Assembly (NCBI GenBank): GCA_964635875.1
Contig: CAZWRK010000066.1
Coordinates: 1-21,534 of the forward strand
DNA length: 21,534 bases
Direction: 5' to 3'
Source: CAZWRK01 sp964635875
GTDB taxonomy: Bacteria > Pseudomonadota > Gammaproteobacteria > Burkholderiales > Aquaspirillaceae
The position numbers and the translations under genes are program-made. This document shows, in pieces, positions 6,338 through 14,890 of this stretch; the first letter of the stretch is position 1, and each line of letters begins with the position of its first letter. The notes under the pieces are model-generated. The model saw nothing but the letters and a program-made list of their open reading frames with translations. It did no database searches and was not told where the DNA came from.

Positions 6338-8629
6338 CTACAGCACCTCTACGGGCAAAGTAAACCAAAAACACGCCCCGCCCATGTCCGATGTTTTAAA
6401 TCCAAACTCGCCACGGTGGTATTCAATAATTGAGCGACAAATATTGAGGCCAATCCCCATGCCTTCTTGCTTGGTTGTAAAGAATGGCGTGAATAGCTGC
6501 TCAACCACATCATCCGCAATTCCCGGCCCATTATCGGCCACACTCATCCGCACATATTCACCCACCCGCGCCATCGCCACGACCAACTGTCGGCGTGACG
6601 TGCCATGCTCTCGAAACGCTTCGACTGCGTTATGAATTAAATTAATCAGAACTTGTTCGATCATCACCGGATCCATGGCCAGCATCGGACATGCTATCAA
6701 CCGGTCATCGACAGCAACGCGCTCAGAAGCCAAAAGAGGCCCCGTCAACATCAGCGCCGACGCCATCACCTCAGCAGGATCGGACAGCGTTAATCTCGGC
6801 TCGCGCTTTTTCACAAATGCACGAATTCCACGCACAATCTGCGCCGCACGCTGCGCCTGGGCAGCAATTTTTTCAAGCGGATCCTGAAAGTGGTGCGCCT
6901 CTTTCCCCTGCTGCAACAACCGCAAGCAACCATTCGAATACGTTGAAATGGTCGCTAAAGGCTGGTTCAATTCATGCGCTAAACTAGACGCCATTTCACC
7001 CATCGTAATTAAGCGGGCGGTATTTTGTAGGCGCTCATTTTGTTGGCGCTCACGTTCACTCAAGGTTTTGCGCTCGGTCACATCGGCATAAATATCTAGC
7101 CAAGCAGGCTCGCCATCCACCCACTCAATCAAACGGCGATGCAATTGGTACCAGCGTGGACTCCCCGCAAAGCAGAGCTCACCATCTACCGTTGAAACCA
7201 GCACACTTCCCCACCCCAAAGGCGAGACCAAACAAAATGGCGCATGCTCCAATGGCAAAATCTGCTCAGTAAAAGCCCTATTTGCCATCAATAAGGCACG
7301 ATCGCGGCAAGAAGTCACACACACTACAGCATCTAAACCATCCAACACCGTACGTAACCGGACCTCGGCTGCGCGAGTTTCTTCGCGCTTTTTTTTCAGC
7401 TCGGTAATGTCATAAAAAGACGCAACCCAGCCCGCCTGTACATCGCGCAAAGGCGAAGCATGTAGGCGAACATCGATGCGCCCTCCGTCTTGGCGCAAAA
7501 ACTGCAGCTCAAAACCAGAATGCGGTAAATCACCGCTCAAAATCCGTTGAATCGCCACAGCCCATGCGCCTTGCGAGTCGGGGGGCGTAAATGGATAAGG
7601 ATGCGCCAAGCCCACTAAAGATTCGGGGGCCTGCAGCAGCATATCGGCACAGGCGCGATTGACGCGCTGAATACGCCCTTGCGCGTCTAACACCATAAGA
7701 CCATTCGTCATGGAGTTTTCCATCGCGGCCGTCAACGCTGTTTCTGCATGCAAGGCGGTTTCCACCTCGTGACGGCGTTGAATATGTTGCCGCACTCGCC
7801 ATAAGCTCAGGCATAGCAAGCACAGCGACAACGCCATTCCACCCGCTAACACCGGCAAGGCTAACCCGCGCCCCACTTGATAGCTGCTCGACTTGAGCCG
7901 TAAACCATAGCCAGGGGGCGAAAACTCAATTTCGTGGGACAAAGTGCCCGGCCGCTCGCTGACAATAAACTTGCTGGCCAAGGGCCGACCAGAAAGATCA
8001 ACGATCGAAATTTGATATTTAGATGCAATCCACCACGGGACTTGATAATAGAGCAAGGCCTCTAGCCCATACGACAAGCGAATCACACCCGCATATCGGC
8101 CTTGCTCATAGTACGGGATAGCAAGATCAACAAAAGGCATTCTGTTTGCAAGGTAATACACATGACTATATGCAGGACCACTCACTTTTCGGGCTGTTTC
8201 TAAAACATCACGCTGCTCAAAACCTTTGACCAAGCTGCCTTCAATGGGAAGGGTATCGCGCAAGCGGCCAACATGCCACACCACACGCCCCTCTTTATCA
8301 ACCCGCTCCACACGGACGACTTCACGATTTTCACGCAAAAATAGCTGTGCGGTTGCATCAAAATGCGTTTCGGTTAAGGCGTTTCGGCCGATCTCTGTTG
8401 TCAGTACGGTCGCCCAGTCTTGATGCGAAATGAAGTGCATGCGCATCGCCTGCTCTAGCCAGAGCAAATCTTGAATTAAGACGTCATTTCGCTCATCGCC
8501 AATATCGTGATAGACCAGCCATGCAAGAGAGCCTAACAAGCAAATCAACGCCAACAAGGTTGCAGAAGGCAGCCACCACACCCAGACAGCAGGAGAAAGA
8601 GAAGACGAAAACCGAAGAGAAGGTGGCAT
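6338..8629 (-). CDS. Membrane-bound PAS sensor histidine kinase
   Basis: Predicted inner-membrane sensor kinase, 763 residues. Helix 1 (~16-40) and helix 2 (~254-278) bracket a ~210-residue periplasmic region that looks Cache/PDC-like (for example MPFVDLAIPYYEQGRYAGVI). One cytoplasmic PAS domain (~296-413, ending FYDITELKKK) is followed by a second, degenerate PAS-like region (~420-520, ending IYADVTERK). Then come the H-box SSLAHELNQPLATI with phospho-acceptor H552, N-box NLIHNAVEAF (N667), G1 DNGPGI (699-704), FTPFFTTK and G2 GMGIGL (723-728): a FixL/DctB-type core with all ATP-binding motifs. An in-frame TAA four codons upstream fixes the ATG as the first possible start; the ribosome site is weak. 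No response regulator is adjacent. It lies 54 bases below the chemoreceptor gene in the same direction. Confidence 0.93.
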   Translation of the reverse strand: MPPSLRFSSSLSPAVWVWWLPSATLLALICLLGSLAWLVYHDIGDERNDVLIQDLLWLEQAMRMHFISHQDWATVLTTEIGRNALTETHFDATAQLFLRENREVVRVERVDKEGRVVWHVGRLRDTLPIEGSLVKGFEQRDVLETARKVSGPAYSHVYYLANRMPFVDLAIPYYEQGRYAGVIRLSYGLEALLYYQVPWWIASKYQISIVDLSGRPLASKFIVSERPGTLSHEIEFSPPGYGLRLKSSSYQVGRGLALPVLAGGMALSLCLLCLSLWRVRQHIQRRHEVETALHAETALTAAMENSMTNGLMVLDAQGRIQRVNRACADMLLQAPESLVGLAHPYPFTPPDSQGAWAVAIQRILSGDLPHSGFELQFLRQDGGRIDVRLHASPLRDVQAGWVASFYDITELKKKREETRAAEVRLRTVLDGLDAVVCVTSCRDRALLMANRAFTEQILPLEHAPFCLVSPLGWGSVLVSTVDGELCFAGSPRWYQLHRRLIEWVDGEPAWLDIYADVTERKTLSERERQQNERLQNTARLITMGEMASSLAHELNQPLATISTYSNGCLRLLQQGKEAHHFQDPLEKIAAQAQRAAQIVRGIRAFVKKREPRLTLSDPAEVMASALMLTGPLLASERVAVDDRLIACPMLAMDPVMIEQVLINLIHNAVEAFREHGTSRRQLVVAMARVGEYVRMSVADNGPGIADDVVEQLFTPFFTTKQEGMGIGLNICRSIIEYHRGEFGFKTSDMGGACFWFTLPVEVL

Positions 8630-8683
8630 ACAGAGGCATTAGAAAGGCGACCGAACGGCCGCCCATCTATCAAGAGAGTTTAC

Positions 8684-10681
8684 TTACCGAGAAGATGTAT
8701 GACTAAAGCGGTCGACCAGCTTAGATAAAAGATCCGCAGTATTCTGCATGGACTCAGACACCGCGGCGACCTCACGCACGATATTTGAATTATCCTCGGC
8801 CAAGCTCGCAATACGATTGATGTTAACGGCAACATCTGAGCTGGCCTGACTCTGCTCTTGCATCGCATTCGCAATATGGCGACTCTGGGTTGCGGCATCT
8901 TGAGAGCACGCAGAAATGGCATTTAACGACTCAGAGGTTGTATGGATCGCATCAATCCCTTGGCTCATCTGCCCTTGCGCAATATCCATGCACTGCGCGG
9001 CTTCCAGCGTATCACTGCGCACGGCATCAATAAGCGACGTAATTTCGACGGTCGCCGCACTGGTTCGTTCAGCAAGCTTACGCACCTCATCAGCCACCAC
9101 AGCAAAGCCACGCCCTTGCTCACCCGCCCGAGCGGCCTCAATCGCAGCGTTCAAAGCGAGTAAATTCGTTTGTTCAGCAATTTCGTGAATCACAGTAATA
9201 ATGCCGCCAATCGTTTGTGACCGATCGCGCAAACTTTCCATCAACTGCCCTGCAGACTGGATAGTTTTTGCAGTAGCTTCCATATCTTGGGCGGTATGTT
9301 GCATCTTGCTTCGCCCCTCTTTTGACAAGTTCTCAACCGATTGCGCGGCCATATAAGCCGCCTGAGTATCATCACTGACCACCTGTACACCACTGCTCAT
9401 TTCTTCAACCGCAGCGGCAATATTGACAGAAGAAGCGCTCTGCTCATTTGCTGAATGTGCAGCACGTTCAGACAAGCGGGATAAATTTTCTGCGGCAGTC
9501 GCAAGCTCGTGTGCATTGCTTTTTACATCGCATAGTGTCCGCGCAAAGCTATCCACCAGATGGTCTAAAGCCATCCCAATCCGCGATACTTCGTCACGCC
9601 CAGAAAAGCCCGAGCGCGGAGCCAAATCAAGGTTTTTGCTCATCCCCACCATCAACCGCTCAATGTGACTCAATGGCTTGACCATGCTGCGCAAAACACT
9701 AAACGTCAAAACAAGGAAAATCACAAGGACACCGCCCATCGAACCAATTGTTAGTCACAGCGAAACTTGCGCAGCATAAAGTTGATCCTTGACGTATTGC
9801 TCCATCTGCCCCAACAAATCACTTTGAATTTTCTGAAATCCACCAATACGCTTTGATGCGGCACCAAACCACACCGCAGGCTCTACGCCAATCGACTGAC
9901 CCGCAGGCGTTTGATACACCTTGTCACGCAATACACCGAAAGCCTGTGAATCGTCGTTTGCGCGCAATACCTTGGCCTGCTCTTTGAACACAGGAGAAGC
10001 TAAAAGGTCAAACTGATCTGCGCATTGCGACTGCCGGTGCATCATCTCTAGCGCTTTGACTTGCATGCCCAAATTAGCAAAGGCCCCTGCCGAAACCACG
10101 CCATTAACAAAACCACGTTCACGGCCTGCATATTCTTTTTCGCACTGAAGAGCCAATAAAGCAGACGTTTCACGAATTAAATGAGCATCCTCATTGACAG
10201 AAGATAAGGAAGAAATCAGTTTCACCAAATCACCAATCAAGGTGCTATAGGCTTTAAATACCTCAGGTGCATTTGCAAGTTTACTGTCGATCTTTTGACG
10301 ATTCAGTAACAACTCTTGAGCCTGCGTTAAGCTTTGGCGCGCGCTGTCACTTAAGGGCGAATTGCCATTAATTAATGTATTAATCGGTGCAGAAAATGCG
10401 CTAAGTGCTGCATCGGCTTTTTGGCGCGCATCTTGCAGGTCAGGAGAAGGCGCGGTCGCTGCCCCGCTCAAAAAGCCATTTGTTAACCCTCGTTCACGCT
10501 GCAAAGTATCGATGAGAGTCGAAGCCGATTGCGCAACGCTAATCAGATCCTGCGTTCTTTCCATCGAATGTAATTTAACTAAACGGCTGCTCGCTTGCAT
10601 GGTCGACAACACCATCAAGCAAAGTAATAACGGCAGGACAAGCAACATGAGCCGTGGCGCAAAATTTAAGCGTGAGATCAT
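8684..10681 (-). pseudogene. NIT-domain methyl-accepting chemotaxis protein interrupted by in-frame TGA
   Basis: Chemoreceptor reading frame of 665 codons split by a single TGA (9757-9755, codon 309) with no frameshift. The N-terminal part has a membrane helix (~7-28) and a nitrate/nitrite-sensing (NIT) domain, with LQRERGLTNGFLSG and a second ERGFVNGVVSAGAF motif. Right after the stop, the same frame continues LTIGSMGGVLVIFLVLTF, the expected second membrane helix, then a HAMP domain and the MA signalling tip IAEQTNLLALNAAIEAARAG. Reading TGA as Trp (TGG) or Arg (CGA) would restore a normal receptor. An ATG at 9739 could start the C-terminal fragment, but it lacks a ribosome site and would drop most of the sensor. 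A recent nonsense mutation, sequencing error or readthrough are all possible. Confidence 0.85.
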
Positions 10682-10695
10682 AGCGGAACAGTCAA

Positions 10696-10721
10696 AAATC
10701 GGTGTTAATGAGGAAGCTTTA
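10696..10721 (-). promoter_or_regulatory. Possible sigma-28 (FliA) promoter of the NIT chemoreceptor
   Basis: On the minus strand TAAAGCTT (10721-10714) is followed after 10 bases by ACCGATTT (10703-10696), close to the flagellar sigma-28 pattern TAAAGTTT-N11-GCCGATAA, 14 bases before the receptor ATG. The spacer is one base short, the -10 ends TT rather than AA, and the leader would be very short with no ribosome site, so this is tentative. Confidence 0.28.
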
Positions 10722-10738
10722 TCTAAATAAAGGCATCA

Positions 10739-10770
10739 AGAACGTATTTTTTACAAAACTTTTACGTTCT
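10739..10770. repeat. Inverted repeat between phaM-like gene and chemoreceptor
   Basis: AGAACGTA (10739-10746) and TACGTTCT (10763-10770) are perfect 8-base arms separated by 16 AT-rich bases. A second small dyad, CTTTAT-CTAA-ATAAAG, lies at 10717-10732. No T-run follows on the minus strand, so it is not an obvious terminator of the phaM-like gene. It may be a protein-binding site for the receptor promoter. Confidence 0.35.
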
Positions 10771-10840
10771 ACAACAGAGAATAGACGAATCATGCTTCCT
10801 CTGCCTTAATCAGCACAAAAAACACCGAAAATAACAAAAG

Positions 10841-11086
10841 TCAATCATTCGACTTGGGCTGTAACGCAGCAACTGCCATTTTCTGCATTTCCAAGGTACG
10901 GATCTGCATACTCAGCATACCCAAACTCATCGTGAGCCAACCTTCAACAACCTTCAGCTCAGCGAGTTTTCTTTCGATTTCTTGCTCGGTCATCGGTGGC
11001 ATGAGGTTGGGCACAGAAGCGCTTGGCAATTGCCACATCTGACGAAGCATGGCGAACGGATCAGTCGGATTAAAGTCAGGGGGCAT
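10841..11086 (-). CDS. Short PhaM-like PHA granule protein
   Basis: 81-residue protein matching the N-terminal part of PhaM, the regulator that activates PHA synthase and helps place granules on the nucleoid. The signature is the helix KLAELKVVEGWLTMSLGMLS and the following MQIRTLEMQKMAVAAL (~40-75), preceded by DPFAMLRQMWQLP (~9-21). Ralstonia PhaM is about three times longer and ends in a lysine/alanine/proline-rich DNA-binding tail; that tail is absent here, so DNA attachment is unlikely. The ATG at 11086-11084 is chosen because AGGAG lies eight bases upstream; the open frame extends to 11128 but that extension is the maeB terminator region. It lies directly downstream of maeB, whose NADPH could serve PHB synthesis (inference). 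Confidence 0.75.
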   Translation of the reverse strand: MPPDFNPTDPFAMLRQMWQLPSASVPNLMPPMTEQEIERKLAELKVVEGWLTMSLGMLSMQIRTLEMQKMAVAALQPKSND

Positions 11087-11110
11087 CGCATGTACTCCTA
11101 TCGACAAATC

Positions 11111-11146
11111 AAATAAAAAAACGGGCAATCTATTCAGATTGCCCGT
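11111..11146 (-). terminator. Intrinsic terminator of maeB
   Basis: ACGGGCAATCT (11121-11131) and AGATTGCCCGT (11136-11146) form a perfect 11-bp stem with a four-base loop. On the minus strand seven U residues (11121-11115) follow immediately. It is 38 bases past the maeB stop codon and 25 bases before the phaM-like ATG. Confidence 0.9.
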
Positions 11147-11148
11147 TG

Positions 11149-11176
11149 AGTATAGCGATTATATTCGCGCATTCAA
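11149..11176 (-). promoter_or_regulatory. Predicted sigma-70 promoter for phaM-like gene
   Basis: On the minus strand TTGAAT (11176-11171), a 16-base spacer and TATACT (11154-11149) follow just after the maeB stop. Transcription would begin near 11142, inside the first arm of the maeB terminator. A perfect TATAAT also lies at 11163-11158, but without a recognisable -35. The phaM-like gene needs some promoter here because the terminator separates it from maeB. Confidence 0.55.
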
Positions 11177-11183
11177 ACGCAGA

Positions 11184-13457
11184 TCACTCGATGACAGAAG
11201 CCGCAGCCAAAGCCACCATATTGACGATACGACGAACTGAAGAAATCGGCGTCACGATATGCACAGGCTTAGACAAGCCCATCAAAATCGGGCCGATGGT
11301 CACGCCATCCGCAGCCGATACGCGCAGCAAGTTGTAGCTAATATTTGCGGCTTCGACATTCGGCATAATCAAGAGATTTGCGCTGCCTTTAAGGGTTGTT
11401 GACGGCAAAGCCTCTTGGCGAATCGACTCAATCAATGCCGCATCACCTTGCATTTCGCCGTCGACTTCCAAATCTGGGCGTGCGGCACGCACCAAATCCA
11501 AAGCTTCGCGCATGGTGACCGCAGAAGGGTTGTTCCATGAGCCAAAACGGGAGTGCGACAACAGCGCGACTTTTGGCACAATACCAAAACGGCTCATAGC
11601 ATTCGCCGACAATTCGGTGATCTTGGCAACCGTTTGTGCATCAGGCGCCGCATTCACATAGGTATCAGAAATAAAGATATTTCCGGTCGGCAACATCAGC
11701 GCATTCATCGCCGCCATGGTGTCGCAGCCTTCGGCCATCGGGATGATTTCACGGATCAAATCCAAATGCATATGGTAGGTGCCAAAGGTACCACACACCA
11801 TCGCATCGGCTTCACCACGGCGCACCATCAACGCACCAATCAAGGTGGTTTTACGGCTCACTTCGCGACGCGCCAACTCTTGGGAAACACCACGACGCTT
11901 CATCAGCTCGTAGTATTCGTTCCAATATTCTTTAAAGCGCGGATCGTTCTCGTTGTTCACCAACTCGAAGTCTTCGCCAACACGCAGATTCAAGCCTAAA
12001 CGCTTAATGCGAGACTCCACCACCGAAGGACGACCAATCAAAATCGGGAAAGCCAAACCTTGCGACACGATTTCTTGGGTCGCATGCAATACACGCTCAT
12101 CTTCACCCTCGGCCAACACCACACGACGTTGCGAGTTTTTAGCGGCGGCAAACACCGGTTTCATAAACAGATTGGTTTTGTAAACAAACTGCGTCAGTTT
12201 TTCTTCGTAGGCCGCAAAGTCCTCAATCGGGCGCGTTGCAACACCAGAATCCATCGCCGCTTTCGCCACAGCAGGCGCGATCTTAATAATCAAGCGCGGA
12301 TCGAAAGGCTTTGGAATCACATATTCAGGACCAAAAGACAGCTCTTGATCGCCACCATAAGCCGTCGCAACCACGTCGTTTTGCTCTGCCATCGCCAAAT
12401 CAGCAATCGCATGCACGGTAGCGACCTTCATCTCTTCATTAATCGTGGTCGCGCCGACATCCAAAGCGCCACGGAAAATAAACGGGAAGCACAAAACGTT
12501 ATTCACTTGGTTCGGATAATCCGAACGACCGGTGCCGATAATGGCATCTGGACGGACTTCTTTCACCAAAGGCGGCAGAATTTCTGGCTCAGGGTTGGCC
12601 ATCGCCAAAATCACCGGATGCGCGGCCATGGACTTGACCATCTCTTGGGTCACCAATTTGGGACCGGACAAGCCCATGAAAATATCGGCACCCACCATGG
12701 CATCAGCCAATTTACGCTGACCGTTATCAGGAATAGCGAAACGTTTTTTCGATTCGTCCATTTTGTCATCGCGGTCTTGGTAAATCACGCCTTTGGAATC
12801 GCACACCGTGACATTTTCACGCTTCACGCCCAAAGCAACCAGCAATTCCAAACACGCAATCGCTGCCGCACCCGCGCCGGACGCCACCACTCGTACGCTG
12901 CCCATGTCTTTTTTGACTAAGCGCAAAGAGTTTAAAATAGCCGCGGCCGCCACAATCGCCGTGCCATGTTGATCGTCATGGAACACCGGAATCTTCATGC
13001 GTTCACGGCATTTTTTCTCAATATAGAAGCATTCAGGGGCCTTGATGTCTTCCAAGTTGATGCCACCAAAAGTCGGCTCCATCGCGCAGATAATATCGAC
13101 CAATTTATCAGGATCGTTTTCATCTAGCTCAATGTCAAATACGTCAACACCGGCAAACTTCTTGAATAAAACGCCTTTACCTTCCATCACCGGTTTGCCA
13201 GCCAGCGGGCCAATATTGCCCAGACCCAGTACGGCAGTACCATTGGTGACCACGGCAACCAAGTTGCCGCGGGCGGTGTATTTGTAGGCGTTCAGCGGGT
13301 CTTCCACGATAGCGTCGCAGGGTGCAGCTACGCCCGGCGAGTAGGCAAGTGCCAAGTCACGCTGGGTAGCCAGCGGTTTGGTCGGGGAGACTTGGATCTT
13401 GCCCGGCTGCGGGAACTGGTGAAAATCGAGTGCGGCTTGGCGCAATTGCTCGTCCAT
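11184..13457 (-). CDS. maeB: NADP-dependent malic enzyme with phosphotransacetylase domain (MaeB)
   Basis: Converts malate to pyruvate + CO2 with reduction of NADP. 757 residues, the usual length of the fused form (E. coli ~759). The malic N-terminal domain (~18-155) holds YSPGVAAPC, GKGVLFKKFAGVDVFDIELD and NLEDIKAPECF. The NAD(P)-binding domain (~160-400) holds HDDQHGTAIV, SGAGAAAIACLELL and AMANPEPEI. The C-terminal region (~430-757) is phosphate acetyltransferase-like (VVLAEGEDERVLHATQEI, GTFGTYHMHL, SDTYVNAAPDAQ); in this enzyme class it is thought to be regulatory, responding to acetyl-CoA, rather than catalytic. GAGGAG lies six bases before the ATG. Terminators on both sides (11111-11146 and 13571-13608) make it a single-gene unit lying just below the dicarboxylate transporter. 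Confidence 0.97.
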   Translation of the reverse strand: MDEQLRQAALDFHQFPQPGKIQVSPTKPLATQRDLALAYSPGVAAPCDAIVEDPLNAYKYTARGNLVAVVTNGTAVLGLGNIGPLAGKPVMEGKGVLFKKFAGVDVFDIELDENDPDKLVDIICAMEPTFGGINLEDIKAPECFYIEKKCRERMKIPVFHDDQHGTAIVAAAAILNSLRLVKKDMGSVRVVASGAGAAAIACLELLVALGVKRENVTVCDSKGVIYQDRDDKMDESKKRFAIPDNGQRKLADAMVGADIFMGLSGPKLVTQEMVKSMAAHPVILAMANPEPEILPPLVKEVRPDAIIGTGRSDYPNQVNNVLCFPFIFRGALDVGATTINEEMKVATVHAIADLAMAEQNDVVATAYGGDQELSFGPEYVIPKPFDPRLIIKIAPAVAKAAMDSGVATRPIEDFAAYEEKLTQFVYKTNLFMKPVFAAAKNSQRRVVLAEGEDERVLHATQEIVSQGLAFPILIGRPSVVESRIKRLGLNLRVGEDFELVNNENDPRFKEYWNEYYELMKRRGVSQELARREVSRKTTLIGALMVRRGEADAMVCGTFGTYHMHLDLIREIIPMAEGCDTMAAMNALMLPTGNIFISDTYVNAAPDAQTVAKITELSANAMSRFGIVPKVALLSHSRFGSWNNPSAVTMREALDLVRAARPDLEVDGEMQGDAALIESIRQEALPSTTLKGSANLLIMPNVEAANISYNLLRVSAADGVTIGPILMGLSKPVHIVTPISSVRRIVNMVALAAASVIE

Positions 13458-13488
13458 GTGGAACTCCTCAATATGGGTTCGGATCAGT

Positions 13489-13527
13489 CATTGTGTACAT
13501 TGTGGGCGGGCATTATACCTTGCCCAC
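13489..13527 (-). promoter_or_regulatory. maeB promoter region with -10 inside an inverted repeat
   Basis: A perfect TATAAT on the minus strand (13517-13512) lies 55 bases above the maeB ATG, without a good -35. It is bracketed by GTGGGC (13502-13507) and GCCCAC (13522-13527), a 6-bp dyad that would place a bound protein on the -10. A direct repeat CATTGTG-TA-CATTGTG (13489-13504) overlaps its edge, in the early transcript. Confidence 0.4.
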
Positions 13528-13570
13528 CGTATCATGTTTGGCTTGGGAAGGCTGAGGGCACAGGAATATA

Positions 13571-13608
13571 AAAAAGTGGCGCGAACACACGCGCCACTTT
13601 CTTTTTTT
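13571..13608 (-). terminator. Terminator after dctM (T-runs on both sides)
   Basis: AAAGTGGCGCG (13573-13583) and CGCGCCACTTT (13590-13600) make a perfect 11-bp GC-rich stem with a six-base loop. On the minus strand the stem is followed by a short U-run running into ATA; on the plus strand a seven-T run (13602-13608) follows. The dctM stop codon (13607-13609) merges with the A-run before the stem. Confidence 0.88.
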
Positions 13609-14887
13609 ACATTCCCAACACGCCCGGCAACCACAAAGAAACCGCCGGAATATAGGTAATCACCATCAAGAACACCAACATCACCAAAATCCACGGAGCG
13701 CAAGCCTTGGTGACTTCAGTCAAGCCCATGTGAGCAATACCGGAGGCCACATAAAGGTTCAAACCCACTGGCGGTGTAATCATGCCAATTTCCATATTCA
13801 CAGTCATGATGATGCCAAAGTGAATCGGATCAATCCCCAAAGACATCGCCACAGGGAATAAAATCGGCGCGGTGATCAGCAAGACCGACGATGGCTCCAT
13901 AAAGTTACCCGCGATCAACAGCAGCACGTTCACCACCAACAAGAACATCCACGGCGACAAGCCCATGTCGTTAATCCACATCGCAATGTTTTGTGGAATG
14001 TTTTCACTCGTGAGCAAGAACGAGAACAGCACTGCATTGGTGATGATGTACAGCAACATCGCCGACATGTTGGCCGAATCCATCAACACCTTCGGCACTT
14101 GTTTCCACGTCAAATCTTTATAGATAAACAGTGCGACCACAAAGGCATAAACCGCACTCATCGCCGCAGCTTCCGTTGCGGTAAACATGCCGGAATAAAT
14201 CCCGCCGATGACCACCACAATCAAAAACAAACCCCAGAAGCTTTCGCGGAAAGCCTGAAAACGCTCTAACCAGCTGGCTTTTTCCAAACGCGGATAGTTA
14301 TTTTTCTTTGCAACCGCCCACGTGACGCCCAACAAAATCAAGGCCAATAACAAGCCCGGCACCACACCTGCAATAAACAACTTACCAATCGAACTATTGG
14401 TTGAAACCGCGTAAATCACCATCACAATCGACGGTGGGATCAGAATACCCAAACCGCCCGAAGTACCAATCACCCCCACACCGAAGCTTTTTGGATAGCC
14501 TTGTTTAACCATTGCTGGCAGCAAAATCGAGCCAATCGCAACCACGGTTGCCGGACTCGAACCGGAAACAGCTGCAAACAGGGCACACGCCACCACACCC
14601 GCCAACGCCAAACCACCATGCCAGTGACCGACCATCGACGAGGCAAAATTGATCATCCGCCGCGCAACACCACCATGGGTCAGAAAGTTACCGGCCAGAA
14701 TAAAGAACGGAATCGCCATGATTTCGAACTTTTCAATACCGGTAAATAACTTCAATGCCACCGAAGCAATCGGCACATCGGTCATCGTAAAGAGGAAAGT
14801 TAAAACCGTTAAACCGAGGGAAATCGAGATCGGCATCCCCGTCAGCATTAACACCGCTAAAAGCGCAAAAATAATTAGGCCGCTCAT
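13607..14887 (-). CDS. dctM: TRAP transporter large membrane subunit DctM
   Basis: Large permease of a tripartite ATP-independent periplasmic transporter, which moves C4-dicarboxylates (malate, succinate, fumarate) using an ion gradient. 426 residues, the typical length, nearly all hydrophobic helices. Conserved blocks include MAIPFFILAGNFLTHGGVAR, AAVSGSSPATVVAIGSILLP, GTSGGLGILIPPSIVMVIYA, FTATEAAAMSAVYAFVVALF and GMITPPVGLNLYVASGI. The ATG lies three bases after the dctQ stop, so the two membrane subunits are translationally coupled. It is the last gene of dctP-dctQ-dctM and is followed immediately by a strong terminator. The C4-dicarboxylate assignment comes from subunit resemblance and the maeB neighbour; TRAP systems also carry other carboxylates. 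Confidence 0.93.
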   Translation of the reverse strand: MSGLIIFALLAVLMLTGMPISISLGLTVLTFLFTMTDVPIASVALKLFTGIEKFEIMAIPFFILAGNFLTHGGVARRMINFASSMVGHWHGGLALAGVVACALFAAVSGSSPATVVAIGSILLPAMVKQGYPKSFGVGVIGTSGGLGILIPPSIVMVIYAVSTNSSIGKLFIAGVVPGLLLALILLGVTWAVAKKNNYPRLEKASWLERFQAFRESFWGLFLIVVVIGGIYSGMFTATEAAAMSAVYAFVVALFIYKDLTWKQVPKVLMDSANMSAMLLYIITNAVLFSFLLTSENIPQNIAMWINDMGLSPWMFLLVVNVLLLIAGNFMEPSSVLLITAPILFPVAMSLGIDPIHFGIIMTVNMEIGMITPPVGLNLYVASGIAHMGLTEVTKACAPWILVMLVFLMVITYIPAVSLWLPGVLGM

Positions 14888-14890
14888 CGC

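Noticed and set aside
9740..9760. Selenocysteine coding at the chemoreceptor TGA
   Set aside because: No convincing SECIS-like hairpin is visible just downstream, and chemoreceptors have no known Sec at this membrane-helix position; Trp or Arg loss is simpler.
10719..10793. 24-codon minus-strand frame in the chemoreceptor leader
   Set aside because: A purine-rich stretch precedes its ATG, but at poor spacing, and the peptide shows no attenuator-type codon run.
12060..12920. 286-codon plus-strand frame opposite maeB
   Set aside because: His/Arg-rich translation typical of an antisense shadow; maeB is unequivocal on the other strand.
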